A DNA stretch of 64,000 bases from G965212025 sp965212025. Its GTDB lineage: Bacteria > Pseudomonadota > Gammaproteobacteria > Poriferisulfidales > Oxydemutatoraceae. The translations under genes were made by a program, and so were the position numbers. The stretch covers positions 1,854,572 to 1,918,571 of the forward strand of contig OZ243039.1 of the NCBI GenBank assembly GCA_965212025.1, written 5' to 3'. Under the pieces are notes generated by a model. The model worked only from the letters and a program-made list of their open reading frames with translations. It was not told where the DNA came from and made no database searches. Shown here piece by piece: positions 1 to 8,668 of this stretch (within the stretch, counting starts at the first letter, position 1; each line of letters starts with the position of its first letter).

Positions 1-213
1 TAAAGTGGTACGAGCCTCGTTGCTGTTCACGAATGGGAACGTCCTGCACGACTACGCTTTTCAGGAGGAAAGCCAGTCTCCTGACCGCAAATAGACTCGT
101 CTGCCTGTATCCAGGCGCCTCTCTGCCCCGCTTCCATCAAGTGGGCGACCCCAATGTGATCTGCGAGGAACCGCTACAGCGCACTTCAGTTCCCGGCACC
201 CCTGCCGCAGAAC
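1..213. other. Left-edge stretch with no supported gene
   Basis: This stretch lies downstream of the dsbC stop codon and runs to the window edge. An open frame on the plus strand crosses it and enters dsbC antisense, but it has no family resemblance and is best read as chance. I see no RNA gene or clear terminator here. Confidence 0.5.
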
Positions 214-933
214 TCAAGATGCATGCCTGGCTTCGTCTTCTCTTATTTTCTTCAGCAGTGTGTCCGGATCAAGATAGCCTCCCGGTGAACTCCCGCTATC
301 CAGAAAAATGGCGGGTGTCCCGGTAATCCCCAGACGCCGCGCAAGATCCAGATGCGTTCCAACCGGATTGGAACAGGTTTTGCTGGCCAAGGTCATCCCG
401 GCTTTCGCTTTGTTCATTGCCGTCCTGCGATCCTTTGCGCACCACACGTTCACAGCCTTTTCCCGGGAACCCGGGCTTCTCGGCATAAAGAAATAATTCA
501 CTTTGATGCCAGCATCGTTCATGGCGGCCATGTTTCTGTGAAAACGTCGGCAATACGTGCAATCCACGTCCGTGAAGACGTTGACGGTATGTTGGTAGCC
601 CGGCTTGGAAAAACTAATCACTTGTTTCATATCCGCGTTGGCCAAAATGTCATGGTTGACACGGCCACGTGACTCCTTGGTCAGGTTCCGGCCAGTTTTG
701 GTGTCAATGACATTCCCGGAAAGCAAATGGTTGCCGTCTTCAGTCAAATAAAAGACTTGGTTGTCAATCAGGATCTCATAAATGCCCGGGAGAGGAGACT
801 TGCTGACAGAATCTACCTTTAGACCTGGAAAAACCCTGTCCAAACCCTTCTTGAGACCTTCGGGGATGACTTCTGCCTTTGCGAAAGCCAAAGACATCGC
901 GAGCAGTAACGCTGTGAGAAAAAAAAATTTCAT
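214..933 (-). CDS. dsbC: Periplasmic disulfide isomerase DsbC
   Basis: Thiol:disulfide interchange protein of 239 residues that would reshuffle wrong disulfides in periplasmic proteins as a V-shaped homodimer. Residues 1-20 form a Sec signal peptide ending in an AKA-type site. The N-terminal dimerisation region follows, then a thioredoxin fold with the active site C125-T-Y-C128 and the cis-proline loop T206-P207. A second cysteine pair (C165, C187) matches the structural disulfide of the family. The usual E. coli active site is CGYC; CTYC is a variant. The start is ATG. It lies 3 bp after the xerD stop, so the two are probably cotranscribed, with dsbC second. Confidence 0.94.
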   Translation of the reverse strand: MKFFFLTALLLAMSLAFAKAEVIPEGLKKGLDRVFPGLKVDSVSKSPLPGIYEILIDNQVFYLTEDGNHLLSGNVIDTKTGRNLTKESRGRVNHDILANADMKQVISFSKPGYQHTVNVFTDVDCTYCRRFHRNMAAMNDAGIKVNYFFMPRSPGSREKAVNVWCAKDRRTAMNKAKAGMTLASKTCSNPVGTHLDLARRLGITGTPAIFLDSGSSPGGYLDPDTLLKKIREDEARHAS

Positions 934-936
934 TTT

Positions 937-1869
937 CTAGCTCCTGGGGTGGTGGTTGCTGTGCAAAGTCCTCAGTCTGCTTTGCGCAACGTGTGTATAA
1001 ATTTGAGTCGTACTTAAATCAGCATGACCTAACAACAGCTGGATGGTTCTCAAGTCTGCACCATTATCCAAAAGATGCGTGGCAAAAGCATGCCGCAGTG
1101 AGTGAGGTGAAAATGGCCTGTGAAAATTCGCTTTCATTGCTGTCTGGCGCGCGATATGCCAAGCACTGTGCCGACTCAGGCCTGCCCCGCGCTGGTTCAC
1201 AAAAAATTTTCGACACGTCCGGTTTTGCAGCAAACCAGGTCTGGCCTCTTTCGAGTAGCGACCTAGCCAGTATTGCGCTTCTTCACCGATCGGAACAATT
1301 CTTTCCTTGTCCCTTTTGCCAATAACTCGTAAATATTCGGCGTTGGCGGCCACATTGGCAAGATCCAGGGATACCGCTTCCCCGATTCTGAGCCCTGTTG
1401 AATACAGCAGCTCAAGCAATGCTTTGTTACGCAAACCAATTTTTGTATTTACGTCCCAGACCTGCAGCATGCGAGCCACGTCCGCCATATCTGGAACATG
1501 CGGCAAATAAAATGCCGACTTCATAGGGGGAGAGTCTGCCAGCGGGTTGGACTCCATAACCTTCAGGCGAAGCAAGTAGGAATAAAAGCATTTCAGCGCG
1601 GAGACCAGGCGCTGGTTGGAACGACGGGAATAGCCTTTGGCAAGCCGTTCAGCAATAAAATCCTGAACCTGTTCACGTTTTACGGATGAGTAACAGATCT
1701 CCTCCTTCTGCAAATAGCGGGCAAACTGTCTGATATCAGATTTGTACGCCAGAAGCGTATGTGAGCTTGCGCCTTTTTCGAGCAACAAAGAGGCGGAAAA
1801 ATCGCTGAACAAGCCTGAAAACGCTTTGCCACCTGTTAGCTCCTTGCCAAAATTATCTGTTGCTGTCAT
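937..1869 (-). CDS. xerD: Tyrosine recombinase XerD (chromosome dimer resolution)
   Basis: Site-specific tyrosine recombinase of 310 residues from the chosen ATG. The N-terminal SAM-like DNA-binding domain (about residues 20-105) is followed by the catalytic domain with Arg in STGLRIGEA, Lys in GKRDKERIVPI, the His/Arg box HSLRHAFATHLL, and His/Tyr in LGHADLSTTQIYTHV. This is the full R-K-H-R-H-Y set, so it should be active. It resembles XerD rather than phage integrases in length and in the HSLRHAFATHLL box; XerC cannot be fully excluded. The frame extends 16 codons upstream, but the ATG at 1869 fits family length better. That ATG overlaps the start codon of the divergent RDD gene. Confidence 0.9.
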   Translation of the reverse strand: MTATDNFGKELTGGKAFSGLFSDFSASLLLEKGASSHTLLAYKSDIRQFARYLQKEEICYSSVKREQVQDFIAERLAKGYSRRSNQRLVSALKCFYSYLLRLKVMESNPLADSPPMKSAFYLPHVPDMADVARMLQVWDVNTKIGLRNKALLELLYSTGLRIGEAVSLDLANVAANAEYLRVIGKRDKERIVPIGEEAQYWLGRYSKEARPGLLQNRTCRKFFVNQRGAGLSRHSAWHIARQTAMKANFHRPFSPHSLRHAFATHLLDNGADLRTIQLLLGHADLSTTQIYTHVAQSRLRTLHSNHHPRS

Positions 1870-2332
1870 GATAAATGAACGCTCCCATAGCACCATTCTA
1901 CCATTGCCAGAACCCACTGAAAAACCACTTTGCGTTAGCTTGCTTCGCCGCTTCGGGGCAATTATTTACGACATACTCATCGTCCTCGCTTTGGCGCTGC
2001 TGACAACCGTGCTTTGGACCGCTGCCGGTGTTCAGGAAGGTTCGGAACTGTATCCGCTTTACCGGGCTTCTCTCTTTGCCTTGACTTTCCTGTACTACGG
2101 ATGGTTTTGGATCCACAGAGGCCAGACAGTAGGCATGAAGACTTGGAAAATGAAGCTGGTACGAACAGGCGGAGCACCTTTTAACTGGGTTCATGCCGCC
2201 TCCAGGAGTGCTGCAGCGCTCATTTCCACGTTGCTTCTTGGCGGTGGCTTTTTCAGTGCCTTGTTCCATCCTCGCCGAGCGACCTGGCACGATAGTTTCA
2301 GCTCAAGCTATCTGATCCCAGAGTCATCCTAG
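1868..2332 (+). CDS. RDD-family integral membrane protein
   Basis: Small inner-membrane protein of 154 residues from the ATG chosen here. It shows the RDD-domain pattern: an Arg-rich LLRRFGAIIYD opening helix 1, a second helix around residues 62-80, the GQTVGMKTWKMKLV loop, and a third helix near residues 113-130. The function of most RDD proteins is unknown; some are linked to ion transport. The open frame begins at 1742 inside xerD antisense, but the RDD pattern begins only after residue 20 of the short form, so the ATG at 1868 is preferred. No good ribosome-binding site is visible. Its 3' end is partly duplicated just downstream. Confidence 0.75.
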   Translation: MINERSHSTILPLPEPTEKPLCVSLLRRFGAIIYDILIVLALALLTTVLWTAAGVQEGSELYPLYRASLFALTFLYYGWFWIHRGQTVGMKTWKMKLVRTGGAPFNWVHAASRSAAALISTLLLGGGFFSALFHPRRATWHDSFSSSYLIPESS

Positions 2333-2417
2333 CTGCCTTGCTGATTTTCGTTTTGCTTCCTGACGGTGACTTTTTCAGTGCCTTGTTCCATCCTCGCCGA
2401 GCGACCTGCACGATGAG
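2231..2417 (+). repeat. Partial duplication of the RDD gene 3' end
   Basis: The stretch 2231-2295 inside the RDD gene recurs at 2353-2417, an offset of 122 bp. A 39-bp core (2248-2286 and 2370-2408) is identical, and the flanks differ by a few substitutions and one missing base. The second copy lies between the RDD stop and the lptG stop and has lost the reading frame. This looks like a segmental duplication that is decaying. Confidence 0.85.
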
Positions 2418-2422
2418 TCCGA

Positions 2423-3520
2423 TCAAGTAACCAGATCCGAAGCCATTCCCCTGTCCCGAGCCCTAAAGAAGTAAAACGGGAAATACAGTGCAAAACCCGC
2501 GCAGCACAACAGGTGAGTGCCGAATGCGGCAAGCGCGGCAGGCAACCCCCAAATGATGGCGGCGTTGGCAACTGCCTGGCTCGCTATCCAGTAGGAAGCC
2601 CCCAGAATGATCGCCATCAAAAGCTGGGCACCGGAACTGTAGCGTTTGTGCAAATTGAAAAACAGGAACGGCAACGCCAAGAGCAGCATAATCGGGATGG
2701 AAAGCGGGTTGGCAAAACGTTCCCAAAACGCCAGTTCAAACAGGTCTGAACGCATCGTGCTCATTTTCAGGAAGCTCACGTAGCGAGCCAGAGACACGAT
2801 ATCAAGCTGCTCGGGTCGGGGCGCCTCCAGGCTTTTTCCTGCGGCTGGCAACATGCGCGGCACTGTGTATTCCTCGACCTGAAAGAAATCCGGTCTTGGC
2901 TTTTTGAAGTGCGTCACGCGAACCCCCTTAAAGTGGTATGCCTGTTCGTCAACCACCATTGACTTGGCATCAATCAGGGTTACGAGCGTCCCTTTCGTAC
3001 TCATTTCAAAAATCCGGACGTCGCGATAGCCGGTTTCGCCCGCTTCACGCACGATCTGCCCAACATGAATCATTCGGTTTCTTTCCCGAAACCAGCGGTC
3101 AGAAGACCCCTGCTCATCGTCTTCGGGATATTCCTGCCTCTCTGAAGACGCAACTGCCAGCTCATTGACTGCCATCATGAGCACAGACGACAGCAAGGCA
3201 AAGAGCAAGAAAAAAATGATCATTCTTGAATAGGAGTACCCCAACAATAAAGCAGCCTCCAATTCCAATTGCGAAGTGAGATGCCCAACTGCCAGCACCG
3301 AGCCCACCAGGATTGCAAAAGGAAAATATACAGATACTTTTTCGGGAAGACCCCAAACCGTATCCAAAAAAACGGTTAGCAACGGGATATGTGCGGATTT
3401 TTCAGCTTGCTCAGAGGCAAAGTCAATCAAAAAATCCAGGCCAACCAGAGCGAGCAATGCGTAAAGGCAAAGCAGAAACAGGCTTCTGCCAAAATACCGG
3501 TCTATCGTTTTTACCATCAT
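2423..3520 (-). CDS. lptG: LPS export permease LptG
   Basis: Inner-membrane subunit of the LptB2FG transporter, which extracts lipopolysaccharide from the inner membrane for delivery to the outer membrane. The 365-residue protein has three N-terminal helices, a periplasmic beta-jellyroll region in the middle and three C-terminal helices, the YjgP/YjgQ layout. The start is ATG at 3520, overlapping the lptF stop as ATGA, which implies translational coupling; the open frame runs further upstream but inside lptF. Length matches E. coli LptG (360). Its last codons abut the decayed RDD duplicate, so gene order here has been rearranged. Confidence 0.93.
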   Translation of the reverse strand: MMVKTIDRYFGRSLFLLCLYALLALVGLDFLIDFASEQAEKSAHIPLLTVFLDTVWGLPEKVSVYFPFAILVGSVLAVGHLTSQLELEAALLLGYSYSRMIIFFLLFALLSSVLMMAVNELAVASSERQEYPEDDEQGSSDRWFRERNRMIHVGQIVREAGETGYRDVRIFEMSTKGTLVTLIDAKSMVVDEQAYHFKGVRVTHFKKPRPDFFQVEEYTVPRMLPAAGKSLEAPRPEQLDIVSLARYVSFLKMSTMRSDLFELAFWERFANPLSIPIMLLLALPFLFFNLHKRYSSGAQLLMAIILGASYWIASQAVANAAIIWGLPAALAAFGTHLLCCAGFALYFPFYFFRARDRGMASDLVT

Positions 3521-4602
3521 GACCGTGACCGCAACCCGAACCAAGGCATGGGTGACACCACCATCGCTAGCCAGGACACCAAAAGAAAAACGGCGTACAA
3601 AAACCAGACCCCCGGTGAAACCGCCAGAACCCCCTCCCCTACCCACTTGAGTACCATCAAGGTTGTTCCCAGGCATGTCATGTAAATCAGCAAAGCGGGC
3701 AACACGTTGGCATACTGGCTGGAAGGGGGACGCCTGATACACAAAGGTACAACCAGAAGAGCCAGAATGAGTACCAAAAGCGGGAGCGAAAACCGTCGTT
3801 GCAGTTCTGCCGCCGCTGAGGGGCTGTTGTCGTCAAGTAGCGCAGAAAGCAGCAAGGTACGTGAGCCACGAGACCTTGCCGTGATCTCTTGCTGCGGAAA
3901 AGTCAACTCCCGGGATCGGTAATACAAAACCTTGGTCAACTCTCCACTCTTGCTTTGCTCGTAACGCTCACCGTCCTGAAAGCGAAACACGCCTTCATGG
4001 TTTTTACCGCGTGAAAAAGTTCCCTGACGAGCCGTCTCAACAACTATAAAGCTGTTGTTTTTCTCGGACACAAAAATATTTTCAAATCCGTCTCCAGAAT
4101 CCTTTCTTTTCTGAGCAAAAAAGGTCAAATCAGGCGTAGGGGCGTGAAATTCTCTTGGGGAGATAACGGAAAAATCGAGACGTTCACTGGCCTCCACTTT
4201 GAGTGCTTCGTACTGAAATCTGAAGCGCGGCATGATTTCGAATGACAGGAAAAGAATCAGCAACGCCAAAGGGATCACGAAGCGTGCCAAGGTCACGTAA
4301 ATTTCCTGATAGCCGATGCCGGCATTAAAGAATCCGTAGATTTCATGATCCTGATAGAGGCGACCCAGCACCAGGACGATGGCCAGAGTTGTGGCCAAAG
4401 GGAACACCAACAGCAAAGCCTCAAAGCTGCCAAAAAACAATAAAGGAAAAAGCAAGTCCTGCGGGTAGTGCCCTTCCGCCACACCCGACAGAAAGTACAC
4501 AAATTGACGACCCACAATAATCAGGAACAGAACCAGCAAGATGGCCAGGAAATTGCTGAGCAACTCGGAAAAAAAATACCTTTTAAAAGTTTGATTTTTC
4601 AT
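3517..4602 (-). CDS. lptF: LPS export permease LptF
   Basis: Partner of LptG in the LPS ABC transporter; 361 residues with the same architecture: helices near residues 12-35, 55-80 and 95-120, a periplasmic domain, then three C-terminal helices. The ATG at 4602 follows a GGAG ribosome-binding site by 10 nt and begins at the usual family N-terminus (KNQTFKRYFFSEL). lptF-lptG form a two-gene unit. In many betaproteobacteria a leucyl aminopeptidase gene (pepA) lies divergently upstream; here the upstream neighbour is kdsB, in the same direction, 139 bp away. Confidence 0.93.
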   Translation of the reverse strand: MKNQTFKRYFFSELLSNFLAILLVLFLIIVGRQFVYFLSGVAEGHYPQDLLFPLLFFGSFEALLLVFPLATTLAIVLVLGRLYQDHEIYGFFNAGIGYQEIYVTLARFVIPLALLILFLSFEIMPRFRFQYEALKVEASERLDFSVISPREFHAPTPDLTFFAQKRKDSGDGFENIFVSEKNNSFIVVETARQGTFSRGKNHEGVFRFQDGERYEQSKSGELTKVLYYRSRELTFPQQEITARSRGSRTLLLSALLDDNSPSAAAELQRRFSLPLLVLILALLVVPLCIRRPPSSQYANVLPALLIYMTCLGTTLMVLKWVGEGVLAVSPGVWFLYAVFLLVSWLAMVVSPMPWFGLRSRS

Positions 4603-4741
4603 CACTTGGGCACTCCATACCCATTCACCGTCCATGGTACGCAGCACTCAACCACAAAATCCGACCACCAAAGCAAAAAAAGCGGGTACCGGAAAATGAA
4701 TCCATTCACTCATAAGCGGCTGCAAGAAAAGCAGCCAAGCC

Positions 4742-5464
4742 TCAACGACCGATTTTCAAAAAATCCCGGGCCGCCTCCAAGTCCACCAAAGTGTCCACGC
4801 CATGAACTGACGTGTTTTCTACAACAAGGACACGAAGGGTTTCACCATTTTCCAGGATTCTCATTTGTTCCAGCCTTTCTCGCTCCTCCAGATGAGAAAC
4901 GGGCCAAGTGGCGTAGCGCCTTAACAGTGCGCAGCTATAAGCGTAGATTCCCAAATGACACAGACCGGAAAAACCCGGTTCGCGATTGTAGGGAATTGGC
5001 GAGCGGCTAAAGTACAAGGCGTTTTGGCGTCGGTCGCAAACCACCTTTACAACGTTGTCGCCCACATTCAATTGGCTCTCAATTTTCACTGCCAGTGTGG
5101 CCACCGCTTGGGTCCTTAGCATCTCACCCGCTACTGCCGCAATGTGTTCAGGTGGCAGAAAGGGCTCATCTGCCTGCAGATTCACGACACAGACTTCATC
5201 CTTCCAATGTCGCAAATTTGCAGTGATGGCTACCCGTTCCGTGCCACATTTGCACTCTCTGCCAGTCATGACAAAGTGCCCGCCAAAATCGCTCACGCAG
5301 TCCGCAATTTCCTCACTGTCCGTCGCCACAATCACCTCCTCTGCCCCGCTTCGCAAAGCGTTCTGGTAGCCGTACCAAATCATGGGCTTGCCCCCTAAGT
5401 CACGCAATACTTTCCCTGGCAAGCGCGTTGAATCCAGACGCGCCGGTATGACGACATGAAACAA
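4742..5464 (-). CDS. kdsB: CMP-KDO synthetase (3-deoxy-manno-octulosonate cytidylyltransferase)
   Basis: Cytosolic enzyme that activates KDO with CTP for the LPS inner core. The 240-residue protein has the nucleotide-binding start VVIPARLDSTRLPGK, the VVNLQADEPF box that coordinates metal and substrate, YFSRSPIPYNRE, and the HLGIYAY motif. E. coli KdsB is 248 residues. The start codon is TTG: the nearby ATG is out of frame, and TTG gives the family N-terminus. It follows the trm112-like gene in the common lpxK-trm112-kdsB order, but with a 184-bp gap. Confidence 0.93.
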   Translation of the reverse strand: MFHVVIPARLDSTRLPGKVLRDLGGKPMIWYGYQNALRSGAEEVIVATDSEEIADCVSDFGGHFVMTGRECKCGTERVAITANLRHWKDEVCVVNLQADEPFLPPEHIAAVAGEMLRTQAVATLAVKIESQLNVGDNVVKVVCDRRQNALYFSRSPIPYNREPGFSGLCHLGIYAYSCALLRRYATWPVSHLEERERLEQMRILENGETLRVLVVENTSVHGVDTLVDLEAARDFLKIGR

Positions 5465-5648
5465 AAGCTTTGGGTCAGTGGTGCTAATGACTTGCCTCCC
5501 CCACCAGTTACAAGAAACCTTTCATTTAGGAAGTACTAACTGGTATATAATGGTATTTTGTCAATCCAGACCTGAGTTAACGTTCCATGAATCGTAGAGT
5601 TTCTCCGACAAGTAAGCACAAAAGTTCTGGTCTTGGCAACCGTGTGGC

Positions 5649-5858
5649 TCAAGGGGAAGATCTGAATCGCCGCCTCCAGCGATCACGCTCTTCCAGGCTG
5701 ATATTTCGCGCATCTTCTGCGAGCATGACCGGGATATCGTCTCGTATCGGATAGGCAAGGTGTGCGGACAAAGAAATCAATTCCTGTCGTTCCTCATCGT
5801 ATAGCAGGGGCCCCTTGGTTACGGGGCAGACCAGGATGTCCAGTAATCTTTTATTCAC
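5649..5858 (-). CDS. Trm112/YcaR-like small protein (UPF0434)
   Basis: A 69-residue protein of the UPF0434/Trm112 family, small beta-rich proteins that in eukaryotes activate methyltransferases; the bacterial role is not settled. It keeps the family start LLDILVCPVTKGPL and the AYPIRDDIPVML box, but has only one of the paired cysteines seen in zinc-binding Trm112, as usual for this bacterial branch. The GTG start is supported by GGAGG 8 nt upstream and overlaps the lpxK 3' end by 8 bp. The position between lpxK and kdsB is the standard one. Confidence 0.88.
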   Translation of the reverse strand: MNKRLLDILVCPVTKGPLLYDEERQELISLSAHLAYPIRDDIPVMLAEDARNISLEERDRWRRRFRSSP

Positions 5859-6849
5859 AAACGCTACCTCCGGGAATATAACTTTTCAAAAGACTTAAGA
5901 ATTTATCCCTAAAATCTTGTTTTAACTCAATTTCTACCTTTGCATACCAGAGATTCCCTGAGAAGCCTTGGCATTTCATTGCATCTTTCTGCGTCATCAC
6001 AACGGCCAAAGCCTTGCTGAAAACCAGGTCTTTCTGCCTGAAACGGTGATGATCAGGAAAAGCGTGCCGTCTACATTTGGCGCCCAGTGCTGCAAGAGAG
6101 CTGAAAAAAACTTCGGGGTTGCCAATTGCTGCACAAGCGTAGATTTCCTGTCCCTCAAAAGCATCGGGCTTTAATTCCCGCCCACTTTTCAATTCTACAA
6201 AACCCGTGATTTGCAAATCCATTCGGTAGCAATTTTCCCAGCTTGCACCTTTCACCACCGTAAAATCCACAGTCCCTATTCTACTTAAAGGCTCCCTGAG
6301 CGGTCCTGCCGGCAACAGGCGCCCATTGCCAAAACCGCGCACACCGTCAACCATTAAAATCTCTATATGCCGGGGAAGTTTGCGGCGTTGAAGACCGTCG
6401 TCGGATATCACGACATCCACTCCGCTGTTCTTGAATAAGTGCCAAGCCGCACGTAAACGATCGCGGCAAATGACGACCGGACAACCTGACTCCGTGGCAA
6501 GCAGCACTGCCTCATCCCCGCAGTCCGAAGCCAAGTCATGGCTGGAAACCAAGCGCGCTTTGTTATAATCCCTTCCTCCATAGCCCCGACTGATCACACC
6601 AGGCCGAAAGCCGTTGTCTCGTAAAGTACGGGCAAGATAGATTGCCATGGGCGTCTTCCCTGTTCCTCCTACCGTAAGATTGCCAACCACCACGACGGGA
6701 ACTGGAAACGTAGCAGGCTTGACTTCGAAGCGTTCCTTGAATGAAAGTCCGAATTTGTATAAGCGAGAAAGCGGGCTGAAAACCACACTGAGAGGAGAAT
6801 CTCCATACCACAACCACTCTAGAAACCTCTGCGTGAGTGACCTGTCCAC
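5851..6849 (-). CDS. lpxK: Tetraacyldisaccharide 4'-kinase LpxK
   Basis: Inner-membrane-associated kinase that phosphorylates the 4' position of the lipid A precursor (Raetz pathway). The 332-residue protein has an N-terminal membrane-anchoring segment, the unusual P-loop GNLTVGGTGKTP near residue 56, the SRGYGG motif, and DDGLQRRKL, all typical of LpxK. The start is GTG, 3 bp after the msbA stop. msbA-lpxK is the classical pair: LpxK completes lipid IVA and MsbA flips finished lipid A. Confidence 0.94.
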   Translation of the reverse strand: MDRSLTQRFLEWLWYGDSPLSVVFSPLSRLYKFGLSFKERFEVKPATFPVPVVVVGNLTVGGTGKTPMAIYLARTLRDNGFRPGVISRGYGGRDYNKARLVSSHDLASDCGDEAVLLATESGCPVVICRDRLRAAWHLFKNSGVDVVISDDGLQRRKLPRHIEILMVDGVRGFGNGRLLPAGPLREPLSRIGTVDFTVVKGASWENCYRMDLQITGFVELKSGRELKPDAFEGQEIYACAAIGNPEVFFSSLAALGAKCRRHAFPDHHRFRQKDLVFSKALAVVMTQKDAMKCQGFSGNLWYAKVEIELKQDFRDKFLSLLKSYIPGGSVCE

Positions 6850-6852
6850 GAT

Positions 6853-8643
6853 TCAGGCGACACCATCCTCTGTGCTTCGCGCCGCATACAGCTCACTGTA
6901 GGCTCCACCCTCGCCCAGCAATTGCGAATGAGTCCCTCGCTCAACAATTTTTCCACCTTCCAAAACCACAATCATATCGGCCCTGGCTGCCATATCAAAA
7001 CGATGCGAAATGACAATGGTCGTACAGTTTTGTGACACTTCCACCAATGTTTCCCTGACGTAGTGCTCAGATATCGAATCCAGCGCCGAGGTGGCTTCGT
7101 CAAAGATCAGAATGGCTGCGCGCCTCAGCAGTGCACGCGCGATTACCACACGCTGCCGCTGCCCACCTGAAAGTTGCCAACCCTCTTTCCCCAATACGGT
7201 GTCAAAACCTTGTGGCAGGGTATCCACAAACTCCGTGATGTGCGCCTTTTTCGCCGCTGCGTATATTTCTTCTCGCGAAACTGCCAGACCGTAACTGATG
7301 TTATTCGCCAAAGTATCACGCGCCAGTGTCGGGGATTGGGTCACGTAAGCAATACACGAGCGAATGGATCGAAGTGGAAAAGTGGAAATATCCCGCCCGT
7401 CCACCAATATCTGTCCATGAGTCGGTCGATACAGCGCTGGCACCAGATTTGCCAGGCTACTTTTTCCCGAGCCAGACTTCCCGACCAAGGCAAGCAGTGA
7501 CTTTTCCCGAATTTCCAGATTGATATTTTGCAGGGCTGGCGGGGTATTTTTCTTGTATGAAAGGGACACATTCAAAAAACTGATACGTCCCTCCAGCTTC
7601 AGCTTTTCATCGCCGCCCGGGCACTGTTCCACCGGGCTGTCCAAGATCTCAAAAACACTTCTGGCAGCAGCCAGGCTCCTCGAAAAAGTAGCATTCAGCC
7701 TGGCAAGACTCCGGAGCGGTTTTATCAGCAGCAAAACCGCGGTCAGAAAAGAAGCGAGTTCTCCGCCCGTCACCCCCTGAATCAAAGTCGTAGACGTGGT
7801 CACGTAAATGACCAGTGTCAACCCCAACCCCCCCAACAGAGAAACCAGTGACACATTTGTCGCGTCAAAGAGCGCGAGACGCATATTCAGATGAAAATTT
7901 TGAGCCAGCGTTTTCATAAAATTTGCCAGCCCCAGATTACTGGAGCCATAAAGCTTTACCGCCTGATTGTCTTTCACCAATTGACCGATATCGTCGTTGA
8001 GCAGTCCCAAGGATTCCTGCGCTCTCAAGTTAGCACGCCGGAAATTTTTCAAAGCGACTATGCTCAACAGAACCATAAATGGAGAAAAAACAAGATAGAT
8101 CAATGTCATTTCCCAGTTCAGATACATCATCCAGACAATCAGACCCAACACGGAAAGCAAATCACGACTAAGCGTAGCGATTGCCAAAGCCCCAAATCCC
8201 GCTGCGTGATCCGTATTCACAGAAATCCTGTTCACCAAGTGCCCCGTGCGAATATTGTCAAAAAAAGACGCCGGCATATTTTGCAGATGCTCGTACGCTT
8301 CCAGGCGCAATTGGCGCACGATGCGTTGGCTGACAGACGCGAGGTAATAATTCCCTGCGATCCCGCCAACGCCACGAAAGAGCAAAAGAAGCAACAGCAC
8401 CCCCGGAATCCAGGCCACGCTCTGACCGGACTCGTCCAGAGAGATTCCTTCATCCAGTAAAGGCTTGATGATCATTGCCAAACCTGCGTCGGTTGCCGCG
8501 TAGCACGCCAAACCCACCAAGGCAACCAGCAGCAGCCTGAGATGGAGCCGCGTATAACGAAGCAGCCTTTTACCCACCACCCAATCCGTGCCGAGCTCTG
8601 GCCAGCCAGCATTCATCGTGGTATTTGTGTTTTTAAGATCCAT
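6853..8643 (-). CDS. msbA: Lipid A export ABC transporter MsbA
   Basis: Homodimeric half-transporter (596 residues from the chosen ATG) that flips core-lipid A across the inner membrane. An N-terminal six-helix ABC domain is followed by a nucleotide-binding domain with Walker A GKSGSGKSS, signature LSGGQRQRV, Walker B ILIFDEATSALD and the H-loop ISHRF. E. coli MsbA has 582 residues. The open frame reaches 8694, inside comEC. The ATG at 8643 leaves a 25-bp gap after comEC; an internal ATG at 8616 is also possible. No clear ribosome-binding site decides between them. Confidence 0.92.
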   Translation of the reverse strand: MDLKNTNTTMNAGWPELGTDWVVGKRLLRYTRLHLRLLLVALVGLACYAATDAGLAMIIKPLLDEGISLDESGQSVAWIPGVLLLLLLFRGVGGIAGNYYLASVSQRIVRQLRLEAYEHLQNMPASFFDNIRTGHLVNRISVNTDHAAGFGALAIATLSRDLLSVLGLIVWMMYLNWEMTLIYLVFSPFMVLLSIVALKNFRRANLRAQESLGLLNDDIGQLVKDNQAVKLYGSSNLGLANFMKTLAQNFHLNMRLALFDATNVSLVSLLGGLGLTLVIYVTTSTTLIQGVTGGELASFLTAVLLLIKPLRSLARLNATFSRSLAAARSVFEILDSPVEQCPGGDEKLKLEGRISFLNVSLSYKKNTPPALQNINLEIREKSLLALVGKSGSGKSSLANLVPALYRPTHGQILVDGRDISTFPLRSIRSCIAYVTQSPTLARDTLANNISYGLAVSREEIYAAAKKAHITEFVDTLPQGFDTVLGKEGWQLSGGQRQRVVIARALLRRAAILIFDEATSALDSISEHYVRETLVEVSQNCTTIVISHRFDMAARADMIVVLEGGKIVERGTHSQLLGEGGAYSELYAARSTEDGVA

Positions 8644-8668
8644 GTTGGCTGCACAGGACGCGCACGGC

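Noticed and set aside
2231..2417. Duplicated segment considered as an insertion-sequence end
   Set aside because: No inverted terminal repeat, target-site duplication or transposase nearby; the copy derives from the adjacent gene.
5541..5551. TATAAT on the plus strand and a TTGACA on the minus strand between kdsB and the trm112-like gene
   Set aside because: The TTGACA has no -10 at a suitable distance, and the plus TATAAT has no -35 and no downstream plus-strand gene.
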